Positions 21,150 to 32,518 of a stretch of 64,000 nt of DNA are shown one piece after another. Position 1 is the stretch's first letter. Every line of letters starts with the position of its first letter. Position numbers and translations under genes: made by a program. The notes below the pieces were generated by a model that did not search any database, was not told the origin of the DNA, and saw nothing but the letters and a program-made list of their open reading frames with translations. The stretch is from Notolepis coatsorum (Eukaryota > Chordata > Actinopteri > Aulopiformes > Paralepididae): positions 67,922,239 to 67,986,238 of the forward strand of contig OZ020589.1 of NCBI GenBank assembly GCA_963971535.1, in the 5' to 3' direction.

Positions 21150-21636
21150 AAGGGAGGACGTGCGAGAGCCAACGGCCGACAAATACACCCCGCTGACAGC
21201 CCCCCACAAACCATCAGAACAGGGAGGGCCGAGCCCCCCCGACCCACCCTAATGGCGGGCACCCCCCCTATTAGGGGCTTCACGGGAGGGCGACGGACCC
21301 GACCGTGCGAAGAGGCACTCAAGCAACTCAACGCACAGGGTGAGCAGACCGTGGCTTGACCCCACGACTACACACACGCACAACCCGCATGCCACCCGGG
21401 AACGAACGGAGGAACAACCTCGTTACTGCCCCCAGAATCACAGGGTCAAGGGCAAACCCAACCCTGTGGCAAGGCCGTAGCAGCGGAGCACGAAGGAAGA
21501 CCCAGACCCACCAAAAGGACTGGACTCCCTAGAATGGGGGCCCGGAGAAGTCCATGATGCCAGCATCAAGACCCCACCAGGTGGGCACGTAGTGCCCCGC
21601 CCCCCACATCGCCAGCGTATTCGGACAAAGGCCCCT

Positions 21637-21755
21637 CAGTTACTGCACCTGGTATTCCCAGGCGGAATCCCATCCAAGTACTAACCAGGCCAGAACCTGC
21701 CTAGCTTCCGAGATCGGACGAGATCGGGCGTGTTCAGGTTGGTATGGCCGTAAGC
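21637..21755 (-). pseudogene. 5S rRNA-derived sequence 1 (antisense)
   Basis: The minus strand from 21755 reads the vertebrate 5S start GCTTACGGCCATACCA, then CGCCCGATCTCGTCCGATC, box A-like AGCTAGGCAGG, and ends near ATACCAGGTGC, covering almost the full 119 nt. It differs from the usual 5S in box A and in box C (GATTCCGCC instead of GAGACCGCC). A 12-nt copy of the 5S start also occurs near 21825. It is a pseudogene or captured fragment. Confidence 0.85.
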
Positions 21756-22417
21756 CGAGCGGGCCCTGTCCCCCCAATAGTACACCGCCTGGCACACTGA
21801 TCCTGCAGAACAGGCAGACAGCATGGCCGTAAGCACACAAAAAAAATTAACCAACGGAAGCAGGCAGCGCACCGGGGAAAAACCAGGCAACAGGCTGTTA
21901 ACCCTAGCCTGGAGACTGCGGACGAGACAGGCGCCAGAGGGGACAGCTGAACACAGCCGCCCCGGCGGAAGGAGCGTAAGCTGGCGGTGTTGCATGACCA
22001 AGCCTCCATTTAAAAACCCCCACCCAGAGGGGTCGAGGCAGAGAAGGCTGACACGATTGGCAGACGTCATGAACGTGCAGGGGCACCCTCAAACGGTGAA
22101 CCCGGGAGTTGACACTGCTCCAACACACCAGGGAATCAACCACCTCGGTGTTACCCAATGCGGTGGTTGTTCCTATAACCCCTCAAGAAAAAACTCCAAA
22201 ACACACCTGCGGGTATACACCGGCTATACCGCAGTACAAGTGTTTCAGTTTTCAAAAAAGGGTTAACCCAGGCCTACGGGTCGACGAAACATTACTTCGG
22301 ACCGGGCCTGGCGGTACGGGAAGCACAGGGTCACCAGAGGAGGTCAAAAACCACCCCCACAGGCCCCTCTTCGCCATGCGTGAGAGAGGAGCGAAAAAGA
22401 ATGGAGAACCAGCCCCT

Positions 22418-22536
22418 AAGCACACCGTACTTGGTATTCCCAGGCGGTCTCCCAACCAAGTACTAACCAGGACCAACCTGTGTAGCGGCCGAGATCCGAC
22501 GAGATCGAGCGTGTACAGAATGGCATGGCTGTAAGC
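22418..22536 (-). pseudogene. 5S rRNA-derived sequence 2 (antisense)
   Basis: The minus strand from 22536 matches 5S along its length but is more diverged than copy 1. The box C-like GGGAGACCGCC is kept and the 5' half has many changes. The spacing between the two 5S starts is 781 bp. The flanks of the two copies do not obviously match. Confidence 0.8.
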
Positions 22537-23730
22537 CATTACGACAGTGCTGAGTAAAAACGTACCCAACCAGGGTCTCCATAGCGCTTAACCCTGTGAC
22601 ACCCAGACCGACCTGGCATTTTTCCCCCTGAAAAAAGCCCAAGTCCCTCAGGGTACCAGAACAGCAGATCTGCATCCCCGGCGGACAACGGGTTCAACTG
22701 ATCTGGACCAGCGTGACCAGAACCAGTCCCGTGCCCTAACCACGCCGACATGCCTACTCCAGGAGAAGGGCAGATATGCGTGTCGATCTTAACATGAAAA
22801 GAAGGCGCCACCCAGACGTTCGGGCGAACCGCGCCTGGTGGCCCACCCCAAGGGCGTGAGACCCCTCTACATATGTTCAGATCCATTCCGTCATCATCCC
22901 CCAGACATGAACGAGAATCCGTCGAAAAACCAACCCAGGTCGTGGGATTTGGTCGTCGGAAGAGGAAAAAACCCCATCTCAGTAGCTTTATAAAAACGCT
23001 GTTTCAACCACAAGCAACCAAGGCGTGCCAGTCAATCGCCTGTTTACAGCGAGCTAGCACTATACGTGCGTCGGGACACACCCCCATCAATGAACAGGCT
23101 ATTTAGACCTGTCATTGAATCCCCAAGGCGCCCAGGGGAACGACAAGAGGGGTGTGACACTCCCTAACTCCAACACTTCTGGAATAGAAAAGAAGGAAGC
23201 ATCAACAGTATGTATCCCAGTCTACACAGCCGGGGTAAAAAAATTTCACATTTTTACATCCCACCACCCTCCCATAGGAAGGAGACGGGGATCCCCAGAG
23301 AGACTTCTCACGCGAGCTGTACAGATTGAAAAGAATATATTGCACCTTGAGCCATGTAAAAAATTGGTTTTAGGGCTCTCCGGGGAAGAAGCACTGAACC
23401 CATACACACTCAATAATCGAATTGAATCGAATACATATACAATAGAATAGGACCCTTCTAGAGGGTCCACTCACTTTGACAATCTGAGGAGGAAGGCTCT
23501 GTACTCTGATGGAGGCTCCCTCACATGGAAGAAGGAGTCCGAACTCACAGAAGGCCCGAATAGGCGCTTGGTGAGGAGGAGCCCTGACCACCCCCCTGAA
23601 ACAGATCCATCACATGGACCTGAACAGCACACGGAAGTCCTACCAACAGAGACGCGCACGGTGACGTACTCTATGGCGGGGGAATTCCTGCGGTGCACAC
23701 GCCCAATATACCAGGCCGTGGGACCAGGAA

Positions 23731-23757
23731 ACTCCCCCCCCCCCCCCCCCCCCCCCC
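23731..23757. repeat. Poly-C run
   Basis: An uninterrupted run of about 25 C. Confidence 0.95.
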
Positions 23758-25844
23758 GTAACGTGCCGAACCGCCACGTGACGGGAACCTTGAAGGACAG
23801 GGTGTGTACCCCTGACCGACAGAAACAAGGGGGAGAGGAAAGGTTACCAGTTCACCCCTTTACGACCCCACACCCATGATACGATGTAATGACAAAAAGA
23901 CAGTCATAGTCAGCTCTATGAAGCGTTTGACAGCTCCACACAGCGCATGAGCTAACCTGCTATCTGATTTTTACTAAGGAAAAACACAGAATAGAGAGGG
24001 CTCTAAGAGCCCCGGTCCAACATACACATGTGCTTCTGTGGCCAGGCCAACCCAGTTGTAGGTCACATGACACACACAACCCATCATCACCTACAAAAAA
24101 TGGCAAAAACACTCAACAGAGGAACGCCGTTTTTCACAATGAGAGAATACATCATTCTCGATTAGTATCGGCCACAGGCCTTGCTAAGCACACACGACAG
24201 CGACCAAACCATTTTCTTTTAGGAAAATAAAGTTTCTCCAGCAGTTTTAGCACAACCTCAGCAATCAAGCTAAGGGTTACATCGCATCCCTACCACACAA
24301 AAGACACAATTAGTGCACAAACACGTCTGATAGGAGGATGAAAAAGTCCCCAGGGAACCGGGGGGAAACACAATCCTCTTATTTTACCCTCAATACGGCC
24401 AGTTAAAACAGGAAAACCTGTTAATATGTGAACACACTGTTCATTGTCATCACAGGCTGAGAAAAGAACATTCTTTTACTCACTTGTCACCAAGCATAGC
24501 TTCATAGGTTAGTTACCTTAGTTGTGAGTACACGGTACATATAAACACCATGATGTTTCTCACACAACAACCAGATCATTACATCCCGATGTGCACGGAG
24601 AAGCTAACTGCCAGTGACAAAAACAGCTCACACATAACCCGCAACGTATCCTAAATGCATTGCAGCAACACACGTTTTGGGAAAAACATCGTTATTCACA
24701 ATACATCTAGAAAAGTAAAACCAGAAGACGTGTTATAAGGTCTGGTCAAACCTGTTCCTACCCGGAACGCAGATCAGCGAAGTGCAGTCACAGACACCGT
24801 AGGAACACAGCCGCTCCTGTGTTGTTCGAACTGGGCAGCGTTGCCGCTCCAACCCGCACTACAGTCCTCTTTGTTGATGCAACCTTGCCGTCCTGGCTCA
24901 GGGCAGGGTCGACGAAACATCCCCTGTCAAGGATGACGTCGTAGTCAAGAGTGTAAAACATGTTAAAATCAAAGCACGTTCAACAGAATAGCATCAAGCT
25001 AACGGCCGCTCCAACCGTTCGGGCGCTACTGCTCCTGCTCGCGAGACGCCGACCTAACGGCGCACGCGACCAGAAGCGAGCTCACGGCGGCGGGCGAGAA
25101 GCCAAAGCTACCCCGCGCCAGGCCATGGCCTATAGCAGCAAGCTAACGTTACCTAGCGATCACGACATGCTAGCACCGCAGCTAACAGCTGACTGGCTAA
25201 CAGTAGGCCCACTAAACAGGCCATGCAGCGATCCCAGCAGGCTAACGCAGCAGTTAACAGCTGACTGGCTAACCGTAAGCTAAGCAGCTACCACCTGAAC
25301 ATGTAAACAATGACATAACACTCACCCAGACAGGCCGCCGTTCTGAACCTCTCCTCACTTTTTAAGAGAAAAGAGAAAACAAGATGTCAACACCGCTTCA
25401 CAACGGTGATTTTACCAACACCCGACGGAATCAGCACAATACCAACTGGCCTGTGTAGCTGACTTGAACACGGATCTGCCGCTATCGCACATCCATGCAC
25501 ATATCCCCTCGTGAAGGAATACTCTCATTTGGATATGAAAGATGGGGCCTTAACACGGTGACAGAGAGAATCCACTCGTCCAGAACACACAGGGATCACC
25601 AGTGTTAATGGTCGCGGCCCACTAGTTAAAACAATAATGGTCTTCAGACCAAGGCCTTCTGTCGCCTAGGTGGCTGAACAAAGGACCCTAGCCTGGGGCC
25701 GGTTTCCATAAACATTGTCAAGTAGCCCCCATAGCACTAACAGACAAGTGGAGCCTGCCAGCAAAACACTACTCACCCAACCTGGAACGCACCGCTTCTC
25801 ACAACAGCGGCATGTCCGACAGTTCAGCTGTGGCCTGACAGGTT

Positions 25845-26066
25845 TCACCCCAACAAACACAGCAAGGAACTGCAGTTGAGAAGCATGCAGCGGCGTGCTC
25901 CCAATACGAAAACCGGTGGAGGATTTTTAGAATGATCAACATCTTCCAGACACTCCAGTACGAAGACAATATCGCCGTATTTTCTCGAAAATAGTGAGAG
26001 AGAAAATAAAGATATGATGTCAACGTATCCTTGTTTCCCAAAGCTGCTCCTAATCCTTTCCATCAT
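25845..26066 (-). CDS. Unrecognised 73-codon ORF near the DIRS-A 5' end
   Basis: It starts with two Met at 26066 (MMERIRSSFGKQGYVDII) about 55 bp inside the right ITR, the 5' side of the element. The middle is Ser/Leu-rich and the end hydrophobic. A strong splice-donor-like GGGTGAGTAG occurs downstream near 25775. It could be the first exon of an element gene or chance. I do not recognise it. Confidence 0.25.
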   Translation of the reverse strand: MMERIRSSFGKQGYVDIISLFSLSLFSRKYGDIVFVLECLEDVDHSKNPPPVFVLGARRCMLLNCSSLLCLLG

Positions 26067-26119
26067 GGTGTCAAGTGTGGGGATCTACCGAGGCACTTCT
26101 TCCTTGTGGTGAAAGCGAG

Positions 26120-26266
26120 AAGGAGGCGAGTGGGTGGCCCCACCCCTGCTTATATGGGTAAGCTGATAGGGGTGTGGTCAGACGAATATTGGGATTAAAG
26201 GTACATTGTGGTCTTTATTCAGTGCGCGTGCACATATGCGAGATAGTGCAGAGAGCGATGCCGAGC
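26120..26266. repeat. DIRS-A right ITR
   Basis: Partner of 20864-21010. Read inward on the minus strand it contains CCCATATAAGCAGG at about 26145-26158, a TATA-like promoter candidate. Confidence 0.9.
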
Positions 26267-26287
26267 GAGAGCGATACGATACAGAAC

Positions 26288-26644
26288 AGACTTTGCTTTG
26301 TTCACCAGCAAGAGAACAAAGCCCAGCAACAACTTATCAACTCTACTGTAATATTAGTCTGATATAAGGGATCTGTGGCTTAGTACTTGAATACCCTTAT
26401 ATCATTGCAAAATCCATTTTTCATTGTAATTACCCTCTTAACTTTTAATTAAACCAGATGCTGTTTACCACCTTCTCTCCTCCGTTTCTCCTGCTGTGCC
26501 GCGGGTCGTCAAACAAAGACCTCCCAGTCTTTGTTAAAAGTACTTTCCAGGGCTTTTTAAGGTTTTGAACACAACGCAGAGCAGATTAGATATTAGGTTC
26601 TGATTAAATCAGAACAATTAGCTCAGGAAAGTACTACACATGGA
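26288..26644. other. Unassigned right flank of DIRS-A
   Basis: AT-rich DNA with no coding or repeat signal recognised. Confidence 0.35.
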
Positions 26645-26882
26645 CGAAATATGATCGCCAGTCACTGATAGACTTAAACTCCGGTCTGAAAGACGGGTTT
26701 AACACTTTTTGCCAAAACTGGCCACCAGAGATTCTACGCGATGACAACAACAACAGAGACAATGGCGGTGTGATCAAACGGAAACATAGAGGACGCAGAA
26801 GTGGAATTAGGAAGAGCCTGAAAAGTTCTCCTTACCGGCTGGCGATCCCCTCAATTCTGCTGGCGAATGTCCGTTCAATTTA
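26645..26882 (+). pseudogene. 5' end of a LINE pol ORF, third copy
   Basis: The plus frame reads YDRQSLIDLNSGLK..., a basic GRRSGIRKSLK linker, then IPSILLANVRS and a stop. It matches the minus copy at 1645-2022 and stops at the same place, the start of the endonuclease. Next to it lies a foldback MITE half. Confidence 0.55.
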
Positions 26883-26891
26883 GTCCGTTTA

Positions 26892-27254
26892 GTCAATGTC
26901 AGACTTTGCAATCAAAAGTTAGGGGGCTAATAACCCTTGCCATAATTTCAGTGTGCCCCCTAACTTTTGATTGCAAGGTCTGACATTGACCCCCTTTTCA
27001 GGAGTTGACCTAGAGCCCACCAAGGTCATGCATATCAAGTTTGGTCAATGTCAGACCTTGCAATACACTGTAAGGCACTGTAAGGCTCAAACCCTCCCCC
27101 ACTTCCAGTGATGAAGCTAAGCTACGCTAACGGAGCGTCTATTCCCAAAGCTAAAATGCACGCACAGAGACAAAAAAGGTATGTATCTTCTTGTCTAACT
27201 CCAGGGAAGATGTTAAATAAGCTAATTTCCCAAAATGTTGGAGTTCCCCTTTAA
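26892..27254. mobile_element. Half copy of the TTAA foldback MITE
   Basis: The last 40-50 bp of the left arm, the loop and the complete right arm match 8400-8774. It ends in TTAA at 27251-27254 and lacks the outer left arm. Confidence 0.88.
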
Positions 27255-27794
27255 GGCGAGCAAAGAAAGACTCAGAAGAAGCTTCTATCCCCAGGCCATC
27301 AGGCTGCTAAACGAACAATAAACACTATGCAACAACCATCAAATGCACACAGCACACACACCCACACGCACACACTCACTTAAACAAACAACACACTGCA
27401 GCACCCACTCTCCACACTTTAGATCACACAAACACACTTTATATTTATTGATAAAGGATTTGCACTACAACTCGTACACCTACTGTAAATTGTACCTAAA
27501 TTGCACCTCATCCTATTTCTGCCTTGCACTATATAGTATTGTATATTAGTACACTACACAGTATTGTATATTATATGGTAACTCAGTTACGTCTACTCTG
27601 CATCGAACATTGTACATATGTCTATACTGAACACTGTGACCTAATTTTTTTTTACTTCTAATTTACATGCTATACTATGTTATTTTATTTCATACTTATC
27701 TTGTCTTGCACAGTCTCTGGAGCGTAACAGTAAGAAGCATTTTGTATAAAAGTATTCTGTACTTCTGTATGACAACTATTAAAGAAACTTGAAA
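27255..27794 (+). mobile_element. Rex1 LINE 3' end
   Basis: Starts in the last coding residues (LRRSFYPQAIRLLN), then a CA-rich 3' UTR, ending TTAAAGAAACTTGAAACTTG. The same 3' UTR recurs at 56785-57225 (minus) and in part at 40606-40700. Confidence 0.75.
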
Positions 27795-29716
27795 CTTGAC
27801 TATAGCTCAGCGTTCAACACCATAGTCCCCATCAGACTGGTGGACAAGCTGATTGAGCTGGGTCTGAGCTCCGCTCTGAGCGCCTGGATACTGGACTTTT
27901 TGAGTGAAAGGCCTCAGGCGGTCAGGGTGGGGGTCAGACCTCCAACACCATCACCCTGAGTATCGGGTCCCCCCAGGGCTGTGTTCTGAGCCCCCTGCTG
28001 TATTCACCATACACACATGACTGTGTGGCCAAGATCAGCTCCCACTCCAAGTTTGCGGACGACACAGTGGTGGTGGGGCTGATCTCTGACAATGACGAGA
28101 AGGCCTACCGGGAGGAGGTTGATGTACTGGCACGCTGGTGTCAGGACAACAGCCTGCTCCTGAACATTGGTAAAACCAAGGAGCTGATCGTGGATTTTAG
28201 GAGAACACAGCAGGGGACACACACACCACTGTGGATAAATGGGGCTACCATGGACAGGGTGAGCAGCTTTAAGTACCTGGGGGTCCACATCTCAGAGGAC
28301 CTGACATGGACAACACACATAGACTCAGTCGTAAAAAAGGCGAAGCAGCGCCTCTACCACCTGAGACAGTTAAGGAAGTTCAGAGTATCGGGGAAGATAC
28401 TCCAGTCCTTCTACTCCGGAGCTGTAGAGAGCATCTTGACTGGAAACATCACTGCCTGGTATGGAAACAGCAAGGCACAGGACAAGAAGGCCCTACAGAG
28501 TGGGCGGCTGATTGGCGCAGTGGGCATGGCGCTCGCCACTAACGCAGGAGACGCTGGGTTCGAGCCCAGCTCTCGGCGTTGCTACCGGCTGGCCGGTCGT
28601 TCATACTAACGCAATTGGCAAGTGTTAGAGGGTGGGAAAGCCGGTGGGTGGGGATTGAATGTTGTGGACAGCGACTCCTACAGGTCGGTTTGGTGACGCC
28701 GGTGCGGCGGAAGCAGGAAGTAGCGGGGGCAGCGTGAGCCTCCCACACATTACTCCTCGCCACTGAGAGTTCGAGCTGCTGTGGTGAAAAGATGCGACAG
28801 GCTGCCTCCTCGTGTACCGGAGAAGACACGTGATGCAAGCCTTCTGTCCTCACTACAGCCGACCAGTGGGAGGCATAGTCTAGCAACGTTCAAGACAGGG
28901 GAGGGAAGAATTGGATAATACGAAATTGGGATGGGAAAAAATAGATCCCCCAAAAAAATGGGGAGAAAAAGTGGATACAAAAAAAAGAAGGCCCTACAGA
29001 GAGTGGTGCGCTCAGCTGAGCGTACTACGGGTATTGCACTACCACCCCTGCAGGTCTTATATAACAAGAGGTGCAAATCCAGAGCCTGCAGAATAATGAA
29101 AGACCCTCACCACCCCAACAACAGCCTGTTCAAGCTGCTGCGGTCAGGCAAACGCCTGCACACACCAGCAACTAGGACAGAGAGACTTTGGCTCAGCTTC
29201 TTCCCCCAGGCCATCAGAGTCTTGAACACTGAACTCTCCACACACAAGCACACATGAGCACACACACAACACACATACTGTATACGCTCACACACTAACA
29301 GTCACTTTAGCACGAACACACACACATACACATGCTGCACACGCTCACACTCAACGGTCACTTTACACAATGGAAAGGTCACTTAAAAAAAATATATAAC
29401 GGGAGTGGTTCTTGTATAGTAAATAGACGGATATAGCAAGATAGCATAAGGATATATAGTATAACTGTATATTGTATAGTATAGTATTGTATAGTAGTGT
29501 ACATAAGACCCAGTGTCTCATCCGTAGATAACACTGTATTGCACTATCGCAGGACCTTAGCATGTCTTTTACCATGCTTTTTGTAAACTTTATGTACATT
29601 ATACCTGTTATGTCTTATTCCTATTACTTGTATTATTGCCCAATCACTGCGGGCATGACCACCCGCATTTCACTGTATGCTTGTATGCCGTGACAAATAA
29701 AACTCTTGACTTGAAA
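27795..29716 (+). mobile_element. Rex1 LINE, RT to 3' end, split by a SINE
   Basis: Begins in RT motif A ([10 protein letters not shown]) and continues with the PQGCVLSP-type box (frameshifted), FADDTVVVGLIS near 28055, the thumb and C-terminal domain, resuming after the SINE at 29002, and the 3' UTR ending AATAAAACTCTTGACTTG near 29716. The endonuclease is missing. Frames 28025-28500 and 29002-29257 carry the longest sense. Rex1 is a common fish LINE. Confidence 0.85.
28501..28984 (+). mobile_element. tRNA-derived SINE, copy 3, with 17-bp TSD
   Basis: The best-preserved copy: A-box TGGCGCAGTGG, B-box GGTTCGAGCCC, A-rich tail. AAGAAGGCCCTACAGAG flanks it at 28484-28500 and 28985-29001. The Rex1 frame resumes exactly at the second TSD copy, so the SINE is younger than the Rex1 piece. 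Confidence 0.92.
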
Positions 29717-29757
29717 AAACAGTAGACTGTATCACTTTGAAATAATGAGATGTAATA

Positions 29758-30455
29758 ATGAGACCCTCCTCTCAGCCCTCGCAACCTCCTTCGACAAGCC
29801 CTGTCCCCTCGTTGAGAAACCTGCCCGCCGTTCCCCACCCAGTCCATGGCTGACGGATGCAGTGAGAGAACAAAGACAGGTCCTGAGAGCGGCTGAGAGG
29901 AAGTAACTTTTGAGCCCGAAATCAACTCTCTGCGACCTCCAGGAGCCGAGATACAAAATGTCAGGTCTAAAAAGTGGGCGTGGCCGTTTTTTTTCTTTAT
30001 TGGACCCTAAATGAACAGAAAAACATTGGCTCAAATGTTAATCATGATTTGCAGCCTTGACCCCATATTTGCCCCAAACTGACCAGACTAGTATAGAAAA
30101 TCACGCCTCACTGCTGACATATATCACAACCTCTTGTTAACATTCTCCAAAACCATTACTACTACCAAAGCTTCTTTCTTTCACCATAGGATCGAGGCCT
30201 CTGCCAAGAACCTTCGCAAACTGCATGCTACCATGTCCTCCCTCCTCACTCCCCCCCACCCCCTCCCCCCTCATCTCTCTCTGCCGAAGACTTTGCGATC
30301 TTCTTTGAGGAAAAAGTGGAGAACATCCGCAGCTCATTCTCCCAACCCCCACCCATTCCAAATACTGAATCGAGAACCTCATCCTTCACTCTGTCATCTT
30401 TCTCTCCCATTACAGACGCCGAGACCCCGAAACTGGTAACGTCGAACTGTCCCAC
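29758..30455 (+). mobile_element. L2 LINE, segment between endonuclease and RT
   Basis: Broken plus frames read PWLTDAVREQRQVLRAAERK at 29840-29905 and HHRIEASAKNLRKL at about 30180-30225, the linker of fish L2 pol. 29906-30085 seems unrelated. The sequence stops at 30455 and L2 RT resumes at about 35755 in the same orientation, minus roughly 50 residues. Confidence 0.7.
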
Positions 30456-30456
30456 T

Positions 30457-30480
30457 TAGGGATGTCCGATATTATCGGCC
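30457..30480. repeat. hAT end remnant at an element junction
   Basis: TTAGGGATGTCCGATA followed by TATCGG resembles the terminus of a hAT element, but only about 22 bp remain between the L2 and the truncated RTE 3' end. Confidence 0.4.
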
Positions 30481-31027
30481 AGGTGTTCTTAGGCCGCCCT
30501 CTCTTCCGCTTCCCCTGGGGATTCCAAGTTAGGGCCTGTCGTGTAGTACTGGTAGCCGGTTTCCTCAAAGTGTGGCCTATCCATCCCCACTTTCATCTCA
30601 GGATCTGCTTCTCCACTGGTTCCTGTCTTCCTTTCAGCCATAGTTCCTCATTCTTGATTTTGTTTGGCCACCGGATCCCAAAGATGCGTTTCAGACAGCT
30701 GTTTATAAAGGTCTGTATCTTCTGCAATGTTCTTTTCATCATTCTCCAAGTCTCTGAACCGTAGAGAAGGACGGATTTTACATTTGAATTGAAGAGCCGC
30801 ACTTTGGTTGTCATGGCGATGTCCTTGGAGGACCAGATGTTCTTCAGAATGATGAAGAACCTTAGGTACCCATTCTGCAATCTGTTAAATAAAATGTTCA
30901 TTCATTCATTCATTCATTCATTCAAGGCTGCTCTGGCTTTGCCTACTCTGGCTGTGACGTCGCCGTCTGTGCCGCCCTTCTTATCCAAGATGCTGCCTAG
31001 GTAAGTGAAGGAGTTGACTTCCTATAT
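30481..31027 (-). pseudogene. RTE LINE, RT C-terminal part
   Basis: Contains FTYLGSILDKKGG (near 31000) and after the small insertion WSSKDIAMTTKVRLF, SVLLYGSETWRM and a RKRGRPK-like end around 30490-30520, the usual end of this LINE type. The frame 30593-30901 keeps 102 codons but starts inside inserted DNA. Confidence 0.75.
30868..30925 (+). mobile_element. Very short family J LINE 3' end
   Basis: CCCATTCTGCAATCTGTTAA, then ATAAAATG, then about six ATTC units. It is the same 3' terminus as at 57347, 57830, 59120 and 62940, here cut to about 35 bp and inserted in the RTE coding region. Confidence 0.7.
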
Positions 31028-32518
31028 GGATTCATCACCTACTGTTGTAATGGCTGTCCTTTACCGCCCCCCAGGCCCTTACACCCTCTTCCTAGATGAG
31101 TTTTCCACTTTCATCTCTGGCTTGTTACGCGCTCAGATAATATTTTAATTGTTGGGGATTTTAACATTCATTCCAACAAAACTCTAGATCCCCTAAATAA
31201 GGCTTTTACCGACATCATTGACTCTGTTGGTCTCATTCAAATCGTTGACCAACCCACACACAGTGGTGGGGAACACCCTTGACCTAGTCCTAGCCCGCGG
31301 TCTCACTGTGTCAGATTTGACCGTTTCCCCCTATGTGCGGCCCTGGGCTGTTGTCTCGTATCTCACCCTGTGTCCATGCGCTTGCAGTGGTTCTATCTAT
31401 TGCTCTATTTCACAATTTTCTTGTATACTGTGGTTCTGCTGTCGCCATGTGTGCATGTGCTCACTGCATGTATCTGTTGCTACATCTCCGCCCACTACAA
31501 ACATGGGAACTCTCTAACCCCCCCCCCAAGCCCCCCCCCCCCATCTCTCTGAGTGCTTGTCTCGTAGTGCTGACCAAGGTGGTGGATGTCTCGGGGTCTT
31601 GGCCAAGATTGCAGTGACTGCTCTACATGCACCACCGAGGCCATGGATCAGCTTCTTACCGTCTTCTGTCCGTGGTCTGTCAACATGGTTTGTGGTCTGT
31701 CAATGTGGTTTCATTGCTGGGTTAAGTACTTCTATTCTATTCACATAATATGCTTACTTCATATATCTATTCTATTCACATATGCTTACCACTTGCCCAT
31801 TACAATCACGCGAGCTGTCTAACGCCTGTCCCGTCTCCCTGTCTCCCTGTGAGTTGCTGTCCTGGAGTGATGACCGGAGTGTCGGACATCCCGTGATGAA
31901 GACCGGGAGGATGTGATCCTCTCTGCGTGCCCTCCTGTCTCCCTGTCTCCGGCTGTCTCGTAGTGATGACCGGAGTGTTGAACGTCCCGTGATTAAGACG
32001 GGGAGGACGCGACCCTCTTTGCCGCAAATAGATCCGCTATCAGCTCTATCTCTAATCTTTCAAAATGTTCAGTTGCTATCGCTATCAACTCTATCTTACA
32101 TTTTTCAAAATGTTCAGTTGCTATTGCATGCACTCATATGTGTTTCACTACACACATGAGTGCATGCTTACCAACTGTCCGTCTGCAACACTATTATCAC
32201 CGACATCTAAGAAGGGAGATCTCCCCTTGAATGGCCCTTCTAAGGTTTATCTCCTCCACACTGCCTGTGGTGCATTTTTTCCTATTGCTAGGTTTTAGTG
32301 AGTTTTTCCTTACCTTCACGTGGGGTATGTCTGGGAGTGTTTGCATTCATTCATTTATTTTGCATTTATTTTAAATTTGTTGGACCTTATGGTGTTCTTG
32401 TTTTGTTCATGACTTATTGTTATGTTTCTTCTTGACTTGTTTAAAGAAGACGTGTCCGGCCCATGGGGACATTAACGTGTGTTGTCGGGCCTTACAAATA
32501 CATTTTATTTGATTTGAT
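31028..32518 (+). mobile_element. L2-like LINE with deleted middle, inserted in RTE
   Basis: 31035-31345 reads an L2 endonuclease part (VVMAVLYRPPGPY ... ILIVGDFNIHSN). 31346-32180 has no clear sense. 32190-32518 resembles a fish LINE 3' UTR ending GGCCTTACAAATACATTTTA. RTE coding resumes on both sides. Confidence 0.6.

Larger units (their letters stand above)
21150..26119. other. DIRS-A interior, no recognised protein
   Basis: About 5 kb with only short frames. It contains the two 5S-like segments, a poly-C run at 23731-23757, and GC-rich DNA with GCTAACGTTAG motifs at 24950-25280. I searched for the recombinase HSTRG box and RT boxes on both strands by eye and found none. Confidence 0.4.
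20823..26287 (-). mobile_element. DIRS-like retroelement A with ITRs and ICR, coding region lost
   Basis: The inverted terminal repeats 20864-21010 and 26120-26266 (147 bp) appear identical. The internal complementary region 21057-21149 is the complement of the left outer edge (20823-20873) fused directly to the complement of the right outer edge (about 26246-26287, one mismatch). That architecture is diagnostic of DIRS-type tyrosine-recombinase elements, which integrate from a circle without a TSD. The ICR lies beside the left end, so the element reads right to left. I see no RT or recombinase. The interior holds two antisense 5S-like segments and GC-rich non-coding DNA. DIRS-B at 39917-42804 has the same plan. 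Confidence 0.75.

Noticed and set aside
21637-22536. Functional 5S rRNA genes
   Set aside because: Both copies have changes in promoter boxes, lack a close terminator T-run, have unrelated flanks and lie in a mobile element.
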